Part shown: positions 45,805-54,528 of the stretch, in pieces
How the letters are laid out: every line of letters starts with the position of its first letter
How positions within the stretch are numbered: the stretch's first letter is position 1
DNA from: Cellulomonas sp. Leaf334
GTDB lineage: Bacteria > Actinomycetota > Actinomycetes > Actinomycetales > Cellulomonadaceae
DNA length: 64,000 nucleotides
NCBI RefSeq assembly: GCF_001424195.1
Contig: NZ_LMOO01000008.1
Location: 436,743-500,742 of the forward strand
Reading direction: 5' to 3'
Program-made: the position numbers and the translations under genes
Notes under the pieces: model-generated
Told to the model about the DNA's origin: nothing
The model's input: only the letters and a program-made list of their open reading frames with translations
Databases searched by the model: none

Positions 45805-47175
45805 ATGTCGGACGTGGTTGCTGGACCGGTCGCTGGGACGTCGTACCCGGAGGCGTACGTGCGAGCGGTCGGTCGTTTCGCGTACGTGTGGGGCTGGCCG
45901 ATGGTGTCGATGATGAATCGGCGCACGGCATTGACGTCGGTGGACGAGCCGGGATTGCGCGGCGGGGTGCTGCCGAACGCCCCGCTGGGGCGGGTGTGCA
46001 TGATGACCGACTACATCCCGGCCGGTCAGCGGTTCGTGGCGTGCACCAACCAGGATGTGCTGTACGGGTTCGGGTTCGGGTCCCTGGACGAGCAGCCTGC
46101 CGTGTTCCAGATCCCCGACTTCGGCGACCGGTTCTGGGTGGCTGCGGCGTGGGACCAGCGGACGGACTCGTTCGCGCAGCTGGGCAAGCAGTACGGGACG
46201 AAGCCCGGCTTCTACGCGGTGGTCGGCCCGAACTGGGATGGCGAGCTGCCCGAGGGCATCACGGGTTCGTTCCGGTCGTCGACTGCGCTGGCGGCGTTCT
46301 GCCCGCGGGTGTTCATCGAGGACACGGCCGAGGACCGTGCCGCGGTGATGGAGCTGCTGCCGCAGGTGACGATCTACCCGCTCGACCAGTTCGACGGGAC
46401 GATGAAGTCCGACGACTGGGCCAACGTGCCCACCTTCCCCGTGCCTGAAGCGACGGGCTCCGCGGAGATCCGCTGGGTGGATCCGACGGCGTTCTTCGAC
46501 CAGCTCCCGGCGGTCCTCGACACGGTCCCGCCGCTGCCGGGCGAGGAGGCGCTGTACCAGCAGTTCCGGGCCGTGCTGCAGGCCGCGCAGGAGAACCCGG
46601 CGGTCAAGGACGCGCTCGTGGCGGTCGCCGTGGAGGCCGAGCAGGAGATCATCACGCCCCTGCTGCGCTGGGAGTTCAACGGCCCCGCCGCCGGCAACGG
46701 TTGGTACTCCCCGAAGAACAACTCCCAGTTCGGCACCGACTACCTGACCCGCACGGCGCTGGCCCGCTCGAACATGTTCGAGAACGCGCCGCACGAGACG
46801 AAGTACCTGTTCACCGACACGGACGTCGAGGGAACCCAGCTCGACGGGTCGCACGCCTACACCGTCACGTTCGCCGCCGGCGAGCTGCCCCCGGTGAACG
46901 GGTTCTTCTCCGTGACCCTCTACAACGAGCACCACTTCTACTTCGAGAACGACCTCGGCCGATACTCCCTGGGCACCAAGAACCCGGACCTGCAGCGCGG
47001 CGCGGACGGTTCCCTGACGTTCTTCGTCGGCAACGCCAAGCCCGAGGGGGCACCCGCGAGCAACTGGCTGCCGGCACCGCCGGACAAGTTCTCGCTCTAC
47101 ATCCGCGCGTACTGGCCCCAGCAGACCATCCTCGACGGAACCTGGCTCCCGCCACGGATCGAACGCGTCGGATGA
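45805..47175 (+). CDS. DUF1254/DUF1214 domain protein
   Basis: A 456-residue protein with the DUF1254 N-terminal half (YVRAVGRFAYVWGWPMVSMM ... CMMTDYIPAGQRFVACTNQD) and the DUF1214 C-terminal half (VTLYNEHHFYFENDLGRYSL ... SNWLPAPPDKFSLYIRAYWP). No signal peptide is visible, unlike many family members. The biochemical function is unknown. It stands alone between the antiporter and a DUF389 gene. Confidence 0.88.
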   Translation: MSDVVAGPVAGTSYPEAYVRAVGRFAYVWGWPMVSMMNRRTALTSVDEPGLRGGVLPNAPLGRVCMMTDYIPAGQRFVACTNQDVLYGFGFGSLDEQPAVFQIPDFGDRFWVAAAWDQRTDSFAQLGKQYGTKPGFYAVVGPNWDGELPEGITGSFRSSTALAAFCPRVFIEDTAEDRAAVMELLPQVTIYPLDQFDGTMKSDDWANVPTFPVPEATGSAEIRWVDPTAFFDQLPAVLDTVPPLPGEEALYQQFRAVLQAAQENPAVKDALVAVAVEAEQEIITPLLRWEFNGPAAGNGWYSPKNNSQFGTDYLTRTALARSNMFENAPHETKYLFTDTDVEGTQLDGSHAYTVTFAAGELPPVNGFFSVTLYNEHHFYFENDLGRYSLGTKNPDLQRGADGSLTFFVGNAKPEGAPASNWLPAPPDKFSLYIRAYWPQQTILDGTWLPPRIERVG

Positions 47176-47225
47176 GAACTCCGACATAGGCCGACCTGCG
47201 GCGCCGCGGACGTGCTGCTGCCACG

Positions 47226-48245
47226 ATGCCAGGCATGGCCTCGAACCTGATCCGCACCGTGCTTCCCGACTCCCAGCGCCGGAGCGTGCAGGACCTGACT
47301 GCCGATCTCGACCTGTCGGCGGGCGACGTGTCGGCGAAGCGGTCGGCGTTCTGGATCATGCTCGCGCTGAGCGCGGTCATCGCGACCGCGGGTGTGCTGT
47401 CCGACTCCACGGCGACGGTCATCGGCGCGATGATCATCGCGCCGCTGGCCACCCCGATCATGGGCCTGGCACTCGGTCTGGCGAAGGGTCGGCCGCGCGC
47501 AGCACTCCAGTCCGTCTGGTTCGTCGTGCGCGGCGTCGTGCTCGTCGTCGCGGTCGGCGCGCTCTTCTCGCTGCTGGTGCCCACGACCTTCGACCTGCTG
47601 GCGAACAGCCAGATCGCGTCACGCACCTCACCGGGGCTGTTGGACCTGGTCGCGGCGGTGGCCACGGGGTTCGCGGGCGCGATCGCGCTCGCCCGGCGCG
47701 ACGTCGCGGCCGTGCTGCCCGGGGTCGCGATCGCGATCTCGTTGGTCCCGCCGCTGGCGGTCGCGGGCGTCTGCCTGGGGGACGGCGCACCGAGCCTGGC
47801 CGGTGGCGCGATGCTGCTGTTCGTCTCGAACGTGGTCGCTCTGGTACTGGCGGGCACGCTCGTGTACGCGACCACGGGGTACGGCGTCGCATCGGCAGCC
47901 CCGGACGGTCGGTCGCGGCGCCGCACCTACGTGACGATCACCGTCGTGCTGGCGATCATCGCGATCCCGCTGGCGGGGAACACTGCGTTCACGTACGCGG
48001 TTGCTCGCCGGGCCGAGCGGGTCGAACAGGCCACGGACGCGTGGCTGGCTGTGGTCCCCGGCGCGACCGTCACTCACGTCTCCTACAGCGGTTCGACGCT
48101 GGAGATCGACATCCGCACGCCGGGCGACCTGCCGGACACCGACGCGCTCATGGACGCCCTGGTGGGCACGATTCCCGACGGGACCCCGGTGATCGTCGAG
48201 ACCAGCCTGGGTGAACGTGTGGACGCCGGCACGATCGGCGGCTGA
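47226..48245 (+). CDS. DUF389 membrane protein (TIGR00341-like)
   Basis: A 339-residue protein with about six helices. AFWIMLALSAVIATAGVLSD, STATVIGAMIIAPLATPIMG and AAVLPGVAIAISLVPPLAVA are the hallmark segments of the DUF389 family. A C-terminal soluble part of about 70 residues follows (AWLAVVPGATVTHVSYSGST). Function unknown. An ATG at 47235 is an alternative start. Confidence 0.88.
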   Translation: MPGMASNLIRTVLPDSQRRSVQDLTADLDLSAGDVSAKRSAFWIMLALSAVIATAGVLSDSTATVIGAMIIAPLATPIMGLALGLAKGRPRAALQSVWFVVRGVVLVVAVGALFSLLVPTTFDLLANSQIASRTSPGLLDLVAAVATGFAGAIALARRDVAAVLPGVAIAISLVPPLAVAGVCLGDGAPSLAGGAMLLFVSNVVALVLAGTLVYATTGYGVASAAPDGRSRRRTYVTITVVLAIIAIPLAGNTAFTYAVARRAERVEQATDAWLAVVPGATVTHVSYSGSTLEIDIRTPGDLPDTDALMDALVGTIPDGTPVIVETSLGERVDAGTIGG

Positions 48246-48287
48246 GCAACCGGCCACGGGTCGCGGTCCGTGCAGCGTGCCCGATCC

Positions 48288-48956
48288 TCAGAATGCAGTG
48301 ATGGCGTCGCCGATCAGTTTGGCGCCGATGACGGCGAGCAGGACGGCCATGATGATCGCGTTGTCGCGCACCATCCAGGTTTTGAGCTCCTCCAGCATCC
48401 GCGCGGCCCGGGTTCCCATCACCAGGTACAGGACCAGCGGGGCCGCGACCCCGAGGCTGGCGACGACCGCGAACACCAGGACCGCACCCGTCGTGGCGCT
48501 GGTCTCTGTGGTCGCGGCCGCGATCGTCGCGCCACCGGAGACAAGCAGCAGCAGGTTCTTCGGGTTCACCGCCGAAAGCAGCACCGCCAGCCCGAACGCC
48601 CGCGGCGCGGTGAACGTGTCGATGGCCTGCATCCATTTCGGCGTCGCCGGCTCGAAACCGTCTTTGGGCCGCCCGCGCCATTGCCGCACCGCAACGAGCA
48701 GGAGCGCGAGCCCCAGGACGAGCTTGAGGACCGCGGCCCACGTCGGCGTCGCGTCGCCGTCGGGCGTGGCCGCCCCGGCCAACAGCGCGACCACACCCAC
48801 GACGACAGCGACGGAGAGCAGCCAGCCGAGCACGAACGCCGTCGCGTTCACCTTGGCGGACTTGCTGAGCAGCATCAGCACGACGGCAACGATCGGCAGC
48901 GGGCTGATCAGGACGCCCACGGCGATCGGGAGGGACTGACCTACTGCTGCACCCAC
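48288..48956 (-). CDS. GAP-family (LysE-type) membrane protein
   Basis: A 222-residue protein with six hydrophobic segments. GQSLPIAVGVLISPLPIVAV and AVLLSAVNPKNLLLLVSGGA match Sap/GAP-type proteins linked to glycopeptidolipid export in mycobacteria, in the LysE superfamily. The GTG at 48956 follows GGGGGAG seven bases upstream. Transport substrate unknown. Confidence 0.8.
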   Translation of the reverse strand: MGAAVGQSLPIAVGVLISPLPIVAVVLMLLSKSAKVNATAFVLGWLLSVAVVVGVVALLAGAATPDGDATPTWAAVLKLVLGLALLLVAVRQWRGRPKDGFEPATPKWMQAIDTFTAPRAFGLAVLLSAVNPKNLLLLVSGGATIAAATTETSATTGAVLVFAVVASLGVAAPLVLYLVMGTRAARMLEELKTWMVRDNAIIMAVLLAVIGAKLIGDAITAF

Positions 48957-49127
48957 AAGAACACTCCCCCGACCTCGGTTCCGGAGCGCGGCGAACGGAC
49001 GCGTTGACGCCGGCACCGTGAGCGTATCGACACGGCTGGTGCCCAGGCGCGCGACGGGGCGGTAGGGCCGCCACTGGTCACGGCGCTGCACGCTCGCCAC
49101 GGGTCATCCCGAGTGGAGGTGGTGCCC

Positions 49128-49430
49128 GTGAGCTTGAGTCGGATGCGCAGCCGCCGTGTTCGGGTACTACTCGGTGATCAGGTACACGAGCTCGGCTGGC
49201 TCGACGTGGCGCGACCGGGCCGGTCCCACAACGAGCTCGTGCCCAACGACGACGGGACCATCAGCATCTGGTTCGGCGACGAGCGCTGCGCCGGCAAGCC
49301 GAACGTGATCGAGGCGACCGAGGGTCAGCGGTTCTACTACGGCATCCGGATGTACCGGCCGCTCGACGCGGACGAGACCGTGGCGTACGTCGATCGGTTG
49401 CGCACGGCGCCGATCAGCCCGACCGGCTGA
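49128..49430 (+). CDS. Short protein resembling an isolated DUF1214 C-terminus
   Basis: A 100-residue protein from a GTG with GGAGGT six bases upstream. NELVPNDDGTISIWFGDERC and EGQRFYYGIRMYRPLDADET match the end of the DUF1214 fold seen in full in the 456-residue protein at 45.8-47.2 kb. The N-terminal 35 residues do not match. It may be a remnant of a second DUF1254/1214 gene or a free-standing domain. Confidence 0.5.
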   Translation: MSLSRMRSRRVRVLLGDQVHELGWLDVARPGRSHNELVPNDDGTISIWFGDERCAGKPNVIEATEGQRFYYGIRMYRPLDADETVAYVDRLRTAPISPTG

Positions 49431-49476
49431 ACCGCTTCCTGAGGCCGGCCGAACCAGCACGCTCGGGTCTCGCATC

Positions 49477-49578
49477 TGAGGATTCGGACAGGTAGGTGAG
49501 ACGCGGTCCGTCTCACCTACCTGTCCACCCGCAGGTCACAAGGCCGAGCACCGGACAGCTCCGCTGAGTTCCTACAAC
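49477..49578 (+). repeat. Structured repeat copy 1 (102 bp)
   Basis: It begins GAGGATTCGGACA and ends GTTCCTACAAC-like. It contains a perfect 18-bp hairpin (49486-49503 with 49509-49526, 5-base loop) and a third related site near 49553. See copies 2 and 3. It lies 47 bases after the DUF1214-like gene. Confidence 0.8.
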
Positions 49579-49711
49579 GACGGTCTCGCTCGTGTGGCTT
49601 CGCACCAGACTTGTCACTTTCGCGTGAACCTGATCTCATCCGCTGTGGCCGTAACGCGTCGCCCGTCGGACGAGTCGGCTGAGTTCCGGCCTCCGGCGGC
49701 ATGATGACGTC

Positions 49712-50659
49712 GTGACGAGAGACGAGCGCGACCGAAAGTCGCTGGTGCGTCGACGTGAGCTGCTCCCGCTCCCGATGATCCCGTTGCGTGCGACCCGAGG
49801 CTGGCTCGCCGAGAGCGCCACGCGGCCGGACCAGGGGACGTGGGACTACAGACCGCTCGTGATCGGAACCGGCCCGGGCGACGAGGCCCTCGTGCTGGTG
49901 AGAGGTCGTGACCGTGAGGATCGGGTGCTGGTGCACCGCGTCGGTGGCGCCGCCCCGGCCGTCGTGCTCGAGGGCACCGTGCCGGCGAGCTTCGTGCAGC
50001 CGCTGCCGGGTGGCCGGGTCCTGCTCGTGGCCGCCCGCGGCGAGGCGGGGACGGACAACGCCCAGGTGTGGGACAGCGCTGGGCACCTGGTGGCTTCCGC
50101 GTTCGTCGGAGACGCGATCGAGGATGTGCTGACAACGCCAGCAGGGTCGATCTGGGTCGGGTACTTCGACGAGGCGCGCGACGAGATCGGCATGCGCCAA
50201 CTCGTCCGGTTCGACGGCACCCTGTGCCCCCAGTGGTGGTACCCGTACCCCTCGGCGCGTGCCGACCTTCCGAACGTCTTCGACGTCATGGCGCTCAACG
50301 TCCACGAAGAGACCGCGCTCTGCTACGCCTACACGGGCTTCGTGCGGGTGCACTCCGACTCGGTCACCGATCTCGGGCCGCCGGGCGTCCGGGGCGCCCA
50401 TGCCGTCGTCGTCGACGGTGCTCGAGGCGCGTTCGTCGGCGGCTGGGGCGTCGAGCACGACCTCGTCACGCCCTTCGCGCTGCGCCCGGGCGGAGGGGTC
50501 GACGTCGGCGCGCCGGTCGGTCGTCTGGTGCTGCCCGACGGGCGCGACTGCGCGAGGCTCCGTCTCACGTCGCGCGGCGCGGAGCTGGCCGTCGTCGACG
50601 GCGACAGGAATCGGTACCGGGTGAGTCTCGACGAGCTCCTCGACGGGCCGCGCTTCTGA
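49712..50659 (+). CDS. Hypothetical protein, possible beta-propeller
   Basis: A 315-residue protein starting at a GTG. Repeated strand pairs such as GDEALVLVRGRDREDRVLVH, RVLLVAARGEAGTDNAQVWD and AGSIWVGYFDEARDEIGMRQ suggest a propeller-like fold of WD/NHL type. No signal peptide or catalytic motif is evident. It is flanked on both sides by the 102-bp repeat and may have arrived with it. Confidence 0.7.
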   Translation: MTRDERDRKSLVRRRELLPLPMIPLRATRGWLAESATRPDQGTWDYRPLVIGTGPGDEALVLVRGRDREDRVLVHRVGGAAPAVVLEGTVPASFVQPLPGGRVLLVAARGEAGTDNAQVWDSAGHLVASAFVGDAIEDVLTTPAGSIWVGYFDEARDEIGMRQLVRFDGTLCPQWWYPYPSARADLPNVFDVMALNVHEETALCYAYTGFVRVHSDSVTDLGPPGVRGAHAVVVDGARGAFVGGWGVEHDLVTPFALRPGGGVDVGAPVGRLVLPDGRDCARLRLTSRGAELAVVDGDRNRYRVSLDELLDGPRF

Positions 50660-50799
50660 TTCCCTGGTCCGAAGGTCGGGAACTGATCGGCCGCTTGGGC
50701 TACCGGAAGTTCGAGGACACCAGCGCTGATGCTCGAGGCGTCAGCTCCACGACCGTCACGGCTGCCGAGGATGATGTACGTACCGCGGGGCACCGCGGC

Positions 50800-50901
50800 T
50801 GAGGATTCGGACACCTTGCTGAGACGAATGCCGTCTCACCTACTTGTCCGATCGCAGGTGAGGGTATTGGGCTCCGGACAGCCCGGGTGAGTTCCTACAA
50901 C
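50800..50901 (+). repeat. Structured repeat copy 2 (102 bp)
   Basis: The same length, start and end as copy 1. Its hairpin (50809-50825 region with 50832-50849) is imperfect: four positions differ from pairing in the arms. Both the first block and GAGTTCCTACAAC are identical to copy 1. Confidence 0.8.
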
Positions 50902-51272
50902 TCCGCCCACGTGTGGACAGCTGCTCCTGAGCTGCCCACGGCGTGGCCCCTTCTCACCGGGTTGTCCCAGGAGGACAGCGCGTCGCGCGTGCGCGATTCT
51001 CTTTCGTGGACCGCAAGGGTGCTAGATCCCCACGCCGAGAGCCGAGAGCCGTACCTCAACCGAAATGTGAGTGCACCCCAGCGTGAGACGCCGCGATCTG
51101 TGGGTCACTTCCGGCGGGCGAACCACTCAATAGGGTCCTCACCGGCAGGGGTGCGCAGGGGCAGCCGACGACTCCCTGCCCGGAATGTCAGGCGACAAGA
51201 AGTGTGCGAGGCTCGGCAAGCAGGGCCAGCAGCTCGTCAGAAGCACCGGCTTCAATCTGACTTGGAGCTCCG
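50902..51272. other. Upstream region of the idonate/gluconate operon
   Basis: These 371 bases have no supported gene. GGAG lies five bases ahead of the gntP start. A regulator gene is not adjacent, and I see no clear operator. Confidence 0.4.
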
Positions 51273-52652
51273 ATGGAAGACTTCACCCAGACGCTGGGCG
51301 CCGGTCCGCTGCTCGGCATCGCCGCCGCCGCGATCGCCCTGATCCTCGTGCTGGTCATCAAGTTCAAGCTGCACGCGTTCCTGACCCTGATCATCGTGTC
51401 GCTGCTCACAGCGCTCGCGACGGGGATACCGCTGGACCAGATCGTGCCGACGCTGGTCACGAGCTTCGGCAACACGCTCGGACCGGTTGCGCTGCTCATC
51501 GGGCTGGGCGCGATGCTCGGCAAGCTGATCGAGCACAGCGGCGGCGCGCGGGTGCTCGCTGAGAAGCTCGTCTCCGTCTTCGGTGAGGAGCGGGCCGCGT
51601 TCGCGCTCGGCGTGGCATCCCTGATGCTCGGGTTCCCGATCTTCTTCGACGCCGGGCTCGTCGTGATGCTGCCGATCATCTTCGCGGTGGCTCGGCGGCT
51701 GGGCGGGAACAACGTGCTGCTGTACGGCATCCCGGCCGCGGCCGCATTCTCCGTCATGCACGTGTTCCTGCCGCCGCACCCCGGCCCCGTCGCAGCGACG
51801 GAGCTGTACGACGCCAACCTCGGTCTGGTGCTCCTCATCGGCCTCGCCATCGCGCTGCCGGTCTGGTATCTGTCCGGCTACCTGTGGGGGAAGCGGGTGG
51901 GGAAGAAGTACCCGCTCCCGGTCCCTGCGTTGTTCGGCGAGGTCGACCAGGACCAGCCGAGCAATCCTCCGTCGGTCCGCACGGTGATCCTGGTCCTCCT
52001 GCTCCCGCTGGTCCTCATCTTCATGAACACCGGCCTCGACGCGGCGGAGGCGGCGGGAGCCGTCGACGGCTCCGCGCTCTGGGTGCAGGGGCTCACTCTC
52101 ATCGGCACGTCCGGCATCGCACTGCTGATCTCGGTGCTGGTCGCCGCGATCGTGCTCGGCACGCGACGCGGCGAGTCGGGCACTGCGCTCGAGAAGGTCC
52201 TCGACTCCTCGCTCGGTCCGGTGGCCTCCGTGATCCTCATCACCGGCGCCGGCGGCATGTTCGGCGGCGTCCTGCGGGCATCGGGCATCGGCGACGCCCT
52301 CGCCACGTCGCTGGAGGACATCGGGCTGCCCGTCATTGCGGCGGCGTACCTCATCGCGGTGGTGCTCCGCCTGGCACAGGGCTCGGCCACCGTCGCCCTC
52401 GTCACGGCCGCCGGTCTGATGGCACCCGCCGTCGCCGCCGGGGACTTCAGCGCGTTGCAGATCGCCTGCATCGTCCTCGCTACGGCGGCCGGCTCGGTGT
52501 TCGCGGGCCACGTCAACGACTCCGGCTTCTGGCTCGTCGGCCGACTGATGGGGATGGACGTGAAGACGACCCTGAAGACCTGGACGGTCCAGCAGGCCCT
52601 GGAGTCCGTGCTCGCCTTCGTGCTCATCTCGGTCATCTTCGTGATCGTCTAG
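51273..52652 (+). CDS. gntP: GntP family gluconate/idonate permease
   Basis: A 459-residue transporter with about 12 helices. LGFPIFFDAGLVVMLPIIFA, MHVFLPPHPGPVAATELYDA and AGSVFAGHVNDSGFWLV are the family signatures. It imports gluconate, L-idonate or 5-ketogluconate with protons. It is first in a four-gene operon (3 bases to the next gene) encoding the matching catabolic steps. Confidence 0.93.
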   Translation: MEDFTQTLGAGPLLGIAAAAIALILVLVIKFKLHAFLTLIIVSLLTALATGIPLDQIVPTLVTSFGNTLGPVALLIGLGAMLGKLIEHSGGARVLAEKLVSVFGEERAAFALGVASLMLGFPIFFDAGLVVMLPIIFAVARRLGGNNVLLYGIPAAAAFSVMHVFLPPHPGPVAATELYDANLGLVLLIGLAIALPVWYLSGYLWGKRVGKKYPLPVPALFGEVDQDQPSNPPSVRTVILVLLLPLVLIFMNTGLDAAEAAGAVDGSALWVQGLTLIGTSGIALLISVLVAAIVLGTRRGESGTALEKVLDSSLGPVASVILITGAGGMFGGVLRASGIGDALATSLEDIGLPVIAAAYLIAVVLRLAQGSATVALVTAAGLMAPAVAAGDFSALQIACIVLATAAGSVFAGHVNDSGFWLVGRLMGMDVKTTLKTWTVQQALESVLAFVLISVIFVIV

Positions 52653-52655
52653 ACC

Positions 52656-53423
52656 GTGCGCGATCCCTTCGACGTCAGCGGTCGGCTGGCCCTGGTGACC
52701 GGGTCCTCACGCGGCCTCGGCCGATCCTTGGCGACCGGCCTCGCAGATGCCGGAGCACGCGTCGTCCTGCACGGACGGGACCCGGACGCGCTCGCCGCGG
52801 CGCAGGCCGAGCTCGTTGCCAGGACCGGCACCGCCCCGGCGACCGTCGCCTTCGACGTGACCGACCCCGCCGCTGTGGACGCCGCGCTGTCCGAGCTGGT
52901 CGCGGAGCACGGGGTGCCGGACATCCTGGTCAACAACGCCGGCATCCAGCGCAGGGCGACGTTCGTCGACTTCACCGTGCGCGACTGGGACGACGTCGTC
53001 GCGGGCAACCTGTCGAGCGCGTTCTACGTCTCACGCACCATCGCCCGCGGCATGGCCGAGCGCGGCTCGGGGAAGATCGTCAACATCGCGTCGGTGCAGT
53101 CCCAGCTCGCCCGGCAGACCATCGCCCCCTATGCCGCCAGCAAGGGCGGCCTGGTCATGCTGACCAAGGGCATGGCCGCGGACCTCGCGTCCTCGGGGGT
53201 GCAGGTGAACGCCATCTCACCGGGCTACTTCGCCACCGAGATGAACCGGGCGCTCGTCGAGGACGAGGCGTTCGACGCGTGGGTCGTGCAGCGCACCCCG
53301 GCGCGCCGCTGGGGCCGGGCCGAGGAGCTGGTCGGGACCCTGCTCTACCTGTGCTCCGACGCGTCGAGCTTCGTCTCGGGGCAGAACATCTTCGTCGACG
53401 GCGGCATGACGGCTGTCGTCTGA
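52656..53423 (+). CDS. idnO: Short-chain dehydrogenase, gluconate 5-dehydrogenase type
   Basis: A 255-residue SDR. The cofactor loop TGSSRGLGRSLATGLADAGA and LVNNAGIQRR are intact, the catalytic Ser and Tyr-Lys are in NIASVQSQLA and PYAASKGG, and the C-terminus SGQNIFVDGGMT is typical. IdnO reduces 5-ketogluconate to D-gluconate. Position between gntP and idnD supports this over other SDR roles. Confidence 0.88.
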   Translation: MRDPFDVSGRLALVTGSSRGLGRSLATGLADAGARVVLHGRDPDALAAAQAELVARTGTAPATVAFDVTDPAAVDAALSELVAEHGVPDILVNNAGIQRRATFVDFTVRDWDDVVAGNLSSAFYVSRTIARGMAERGSGKIVNIASVQSQLARQTIAPYAASKGGLVMLTKGMAADLASSGVQVNAISPGYFATEMNRALVEDEAFDAWVVQRTPARRWGRAEELVGTLLYLCSDASSFVSGQNIFVDGGMTAVV

Positions 53424-53436
53424 CCAGGAGGTCGAC

Positions 53437-54528
53437 ATGAGGGCACTGGTCATCAGGGGGAAGCTCGACCTCGTCGACGCCGAGCTGCCGACGCCCGAGC
53501 CCGGTCCCGGTGAGGTCCGCCTGCGGATGGCCTACGGCGGCATCTGCGGATCGGACCTGCACTACTGGGCGCACGGCGCGAACGGGGAGTACGTGCTGCG
53601 GGAACCCCTGGTGCCCGGCCACGAGGTCTCCGGCACGGTCGACCTCGACCCGCGCGGCGACCTTGCGGTCGGTACCCCGGTGGTGGTGCACCCGGCGCGG
53701 TTCGGGCTCCCTCAGGCCGGCCTGGAAGACTCTCCGCACCTGTGGCCCGGCGGCTCCTACCTGGGCAGCGCGGCGACCTGGCCGCACACCCAGGGCGGGA
53801 TGAGCGAGTACCTCGTCGTGCGGCAGGACATGGTGCGTCCGCTCCCCGCGGAGCTGCCGCTGCGGCGGGCCGCCCTGGCGGAGCCTCTCGCCGTCGCGCT
53901 GCACGCGATGACGGTCGCGGGCGACGTCGCCGGCGCTCGGGTGCTCGTGTCGGGGTGCGGACCGATTGGCCTGCTCGCGGTCGCGGCCGCCCGGCGGCGC
54001 GGGGCCGCCGAGATCGTGGCGGTCGACGTGCTCGCCGGCCCGCTGTCCCGGGCGGTGGCAGTGGGTGCGGACGCCACCGTTCAGGCGGGCGCCGAGGCCC
54101 TGCCGGACGGGGTGTTCGACGTCGTGCTGGAGTGCTCCGGGGTCCCGGCCGCGATCGGGCCGGCGCTGCGCGGTGCACGACGTCGCGGCGTGGTCGTCCA
54201 GGTGGGCATGGTGCCGGACGAGCCGCGACCGGTGAACCTCGCCGCGCTCGTCTCGCGCGAGCTCCAGCTGCGCGGGACGTTCCGGTTCCACGACGAGATC
54301 GACGAGGCGATCCGGATGCTGACGGAAGGTGTCGGCCTGGAGGCGGTCATCACCCACGAGCTGCCGGCGGACCAAGCCGAGCAGGCGTTCCACACCGCGC
54401 AGGACTCCGAGGCGTCCGGCAAGGTGCTGATCCGGCTCTGGCACGACGGCGAGCTCGTGGGCGACCGCCGGGGTGACCAGGGGTCCGCACCCGTCGCGGA
54501 GCAGGGACGGACGGAGGGCACGGCATGA
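53437..54528 (+). CDS. idnD: Zinc-type L-idonate 5-dehydrogenase
   Basis: A 363-residue medium-chain dehydrogenase. GGICGSDLHYW and VPGHEVSGTV carry catalytic zinc ligands; the NAD-binding fold is VLVSGCGPIGLLAVAAARRR. IdnD oxidises L-idonate to 5-ketogluconate, feeding IdnO. Odd: the structural-zinc loop with four cysteines, normally between residues ~95 and 115, is absent here (ARFGLPQAGLEDSPHLWPGG). RBS GGAGG lies upstream. It overlaps the kinase start by four bases. Confidence 0.85.
   Translation: MRALVIRGKLDLVDAELPTPEPGPGEVRLRMAYGGICGSDLHYWAHGANGEYVLREPLVPGHEVSGTVDLDPRGDLAVGTPVVVHPARFGLPQAGLEDSPHLWPGGSYLGSAATWPHTQGGMSEYLVVRQDMVRPLPAELPLRRAALAEPLAVALHAMTVAGDVAGARVLVSGCGPIGLLAVAAARRRGAAEIVAVDVLAGPLSRAVAVGADATVQAGAEALPDGVFDVVLECSGVPAAIGPALRGARRRGVVVQVGMVPDEPRPVNLAALVSRELQLRGTFRFHDEIDEAIRMLTEGVGLEAVITHELPADQAEQAFHTAQDSEASGKVLIRLWHDGELVGDRRGDQGSAPVAEQGRTEGTA

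Noticed and set aside
50660-50799. Small gene encoding LIGRLGYRKFEDTS in the gap after 50659
   Set aside because: No start codon with a ribosome-binding site, and the frame is only the continuation of a shadow of the preceding gene.
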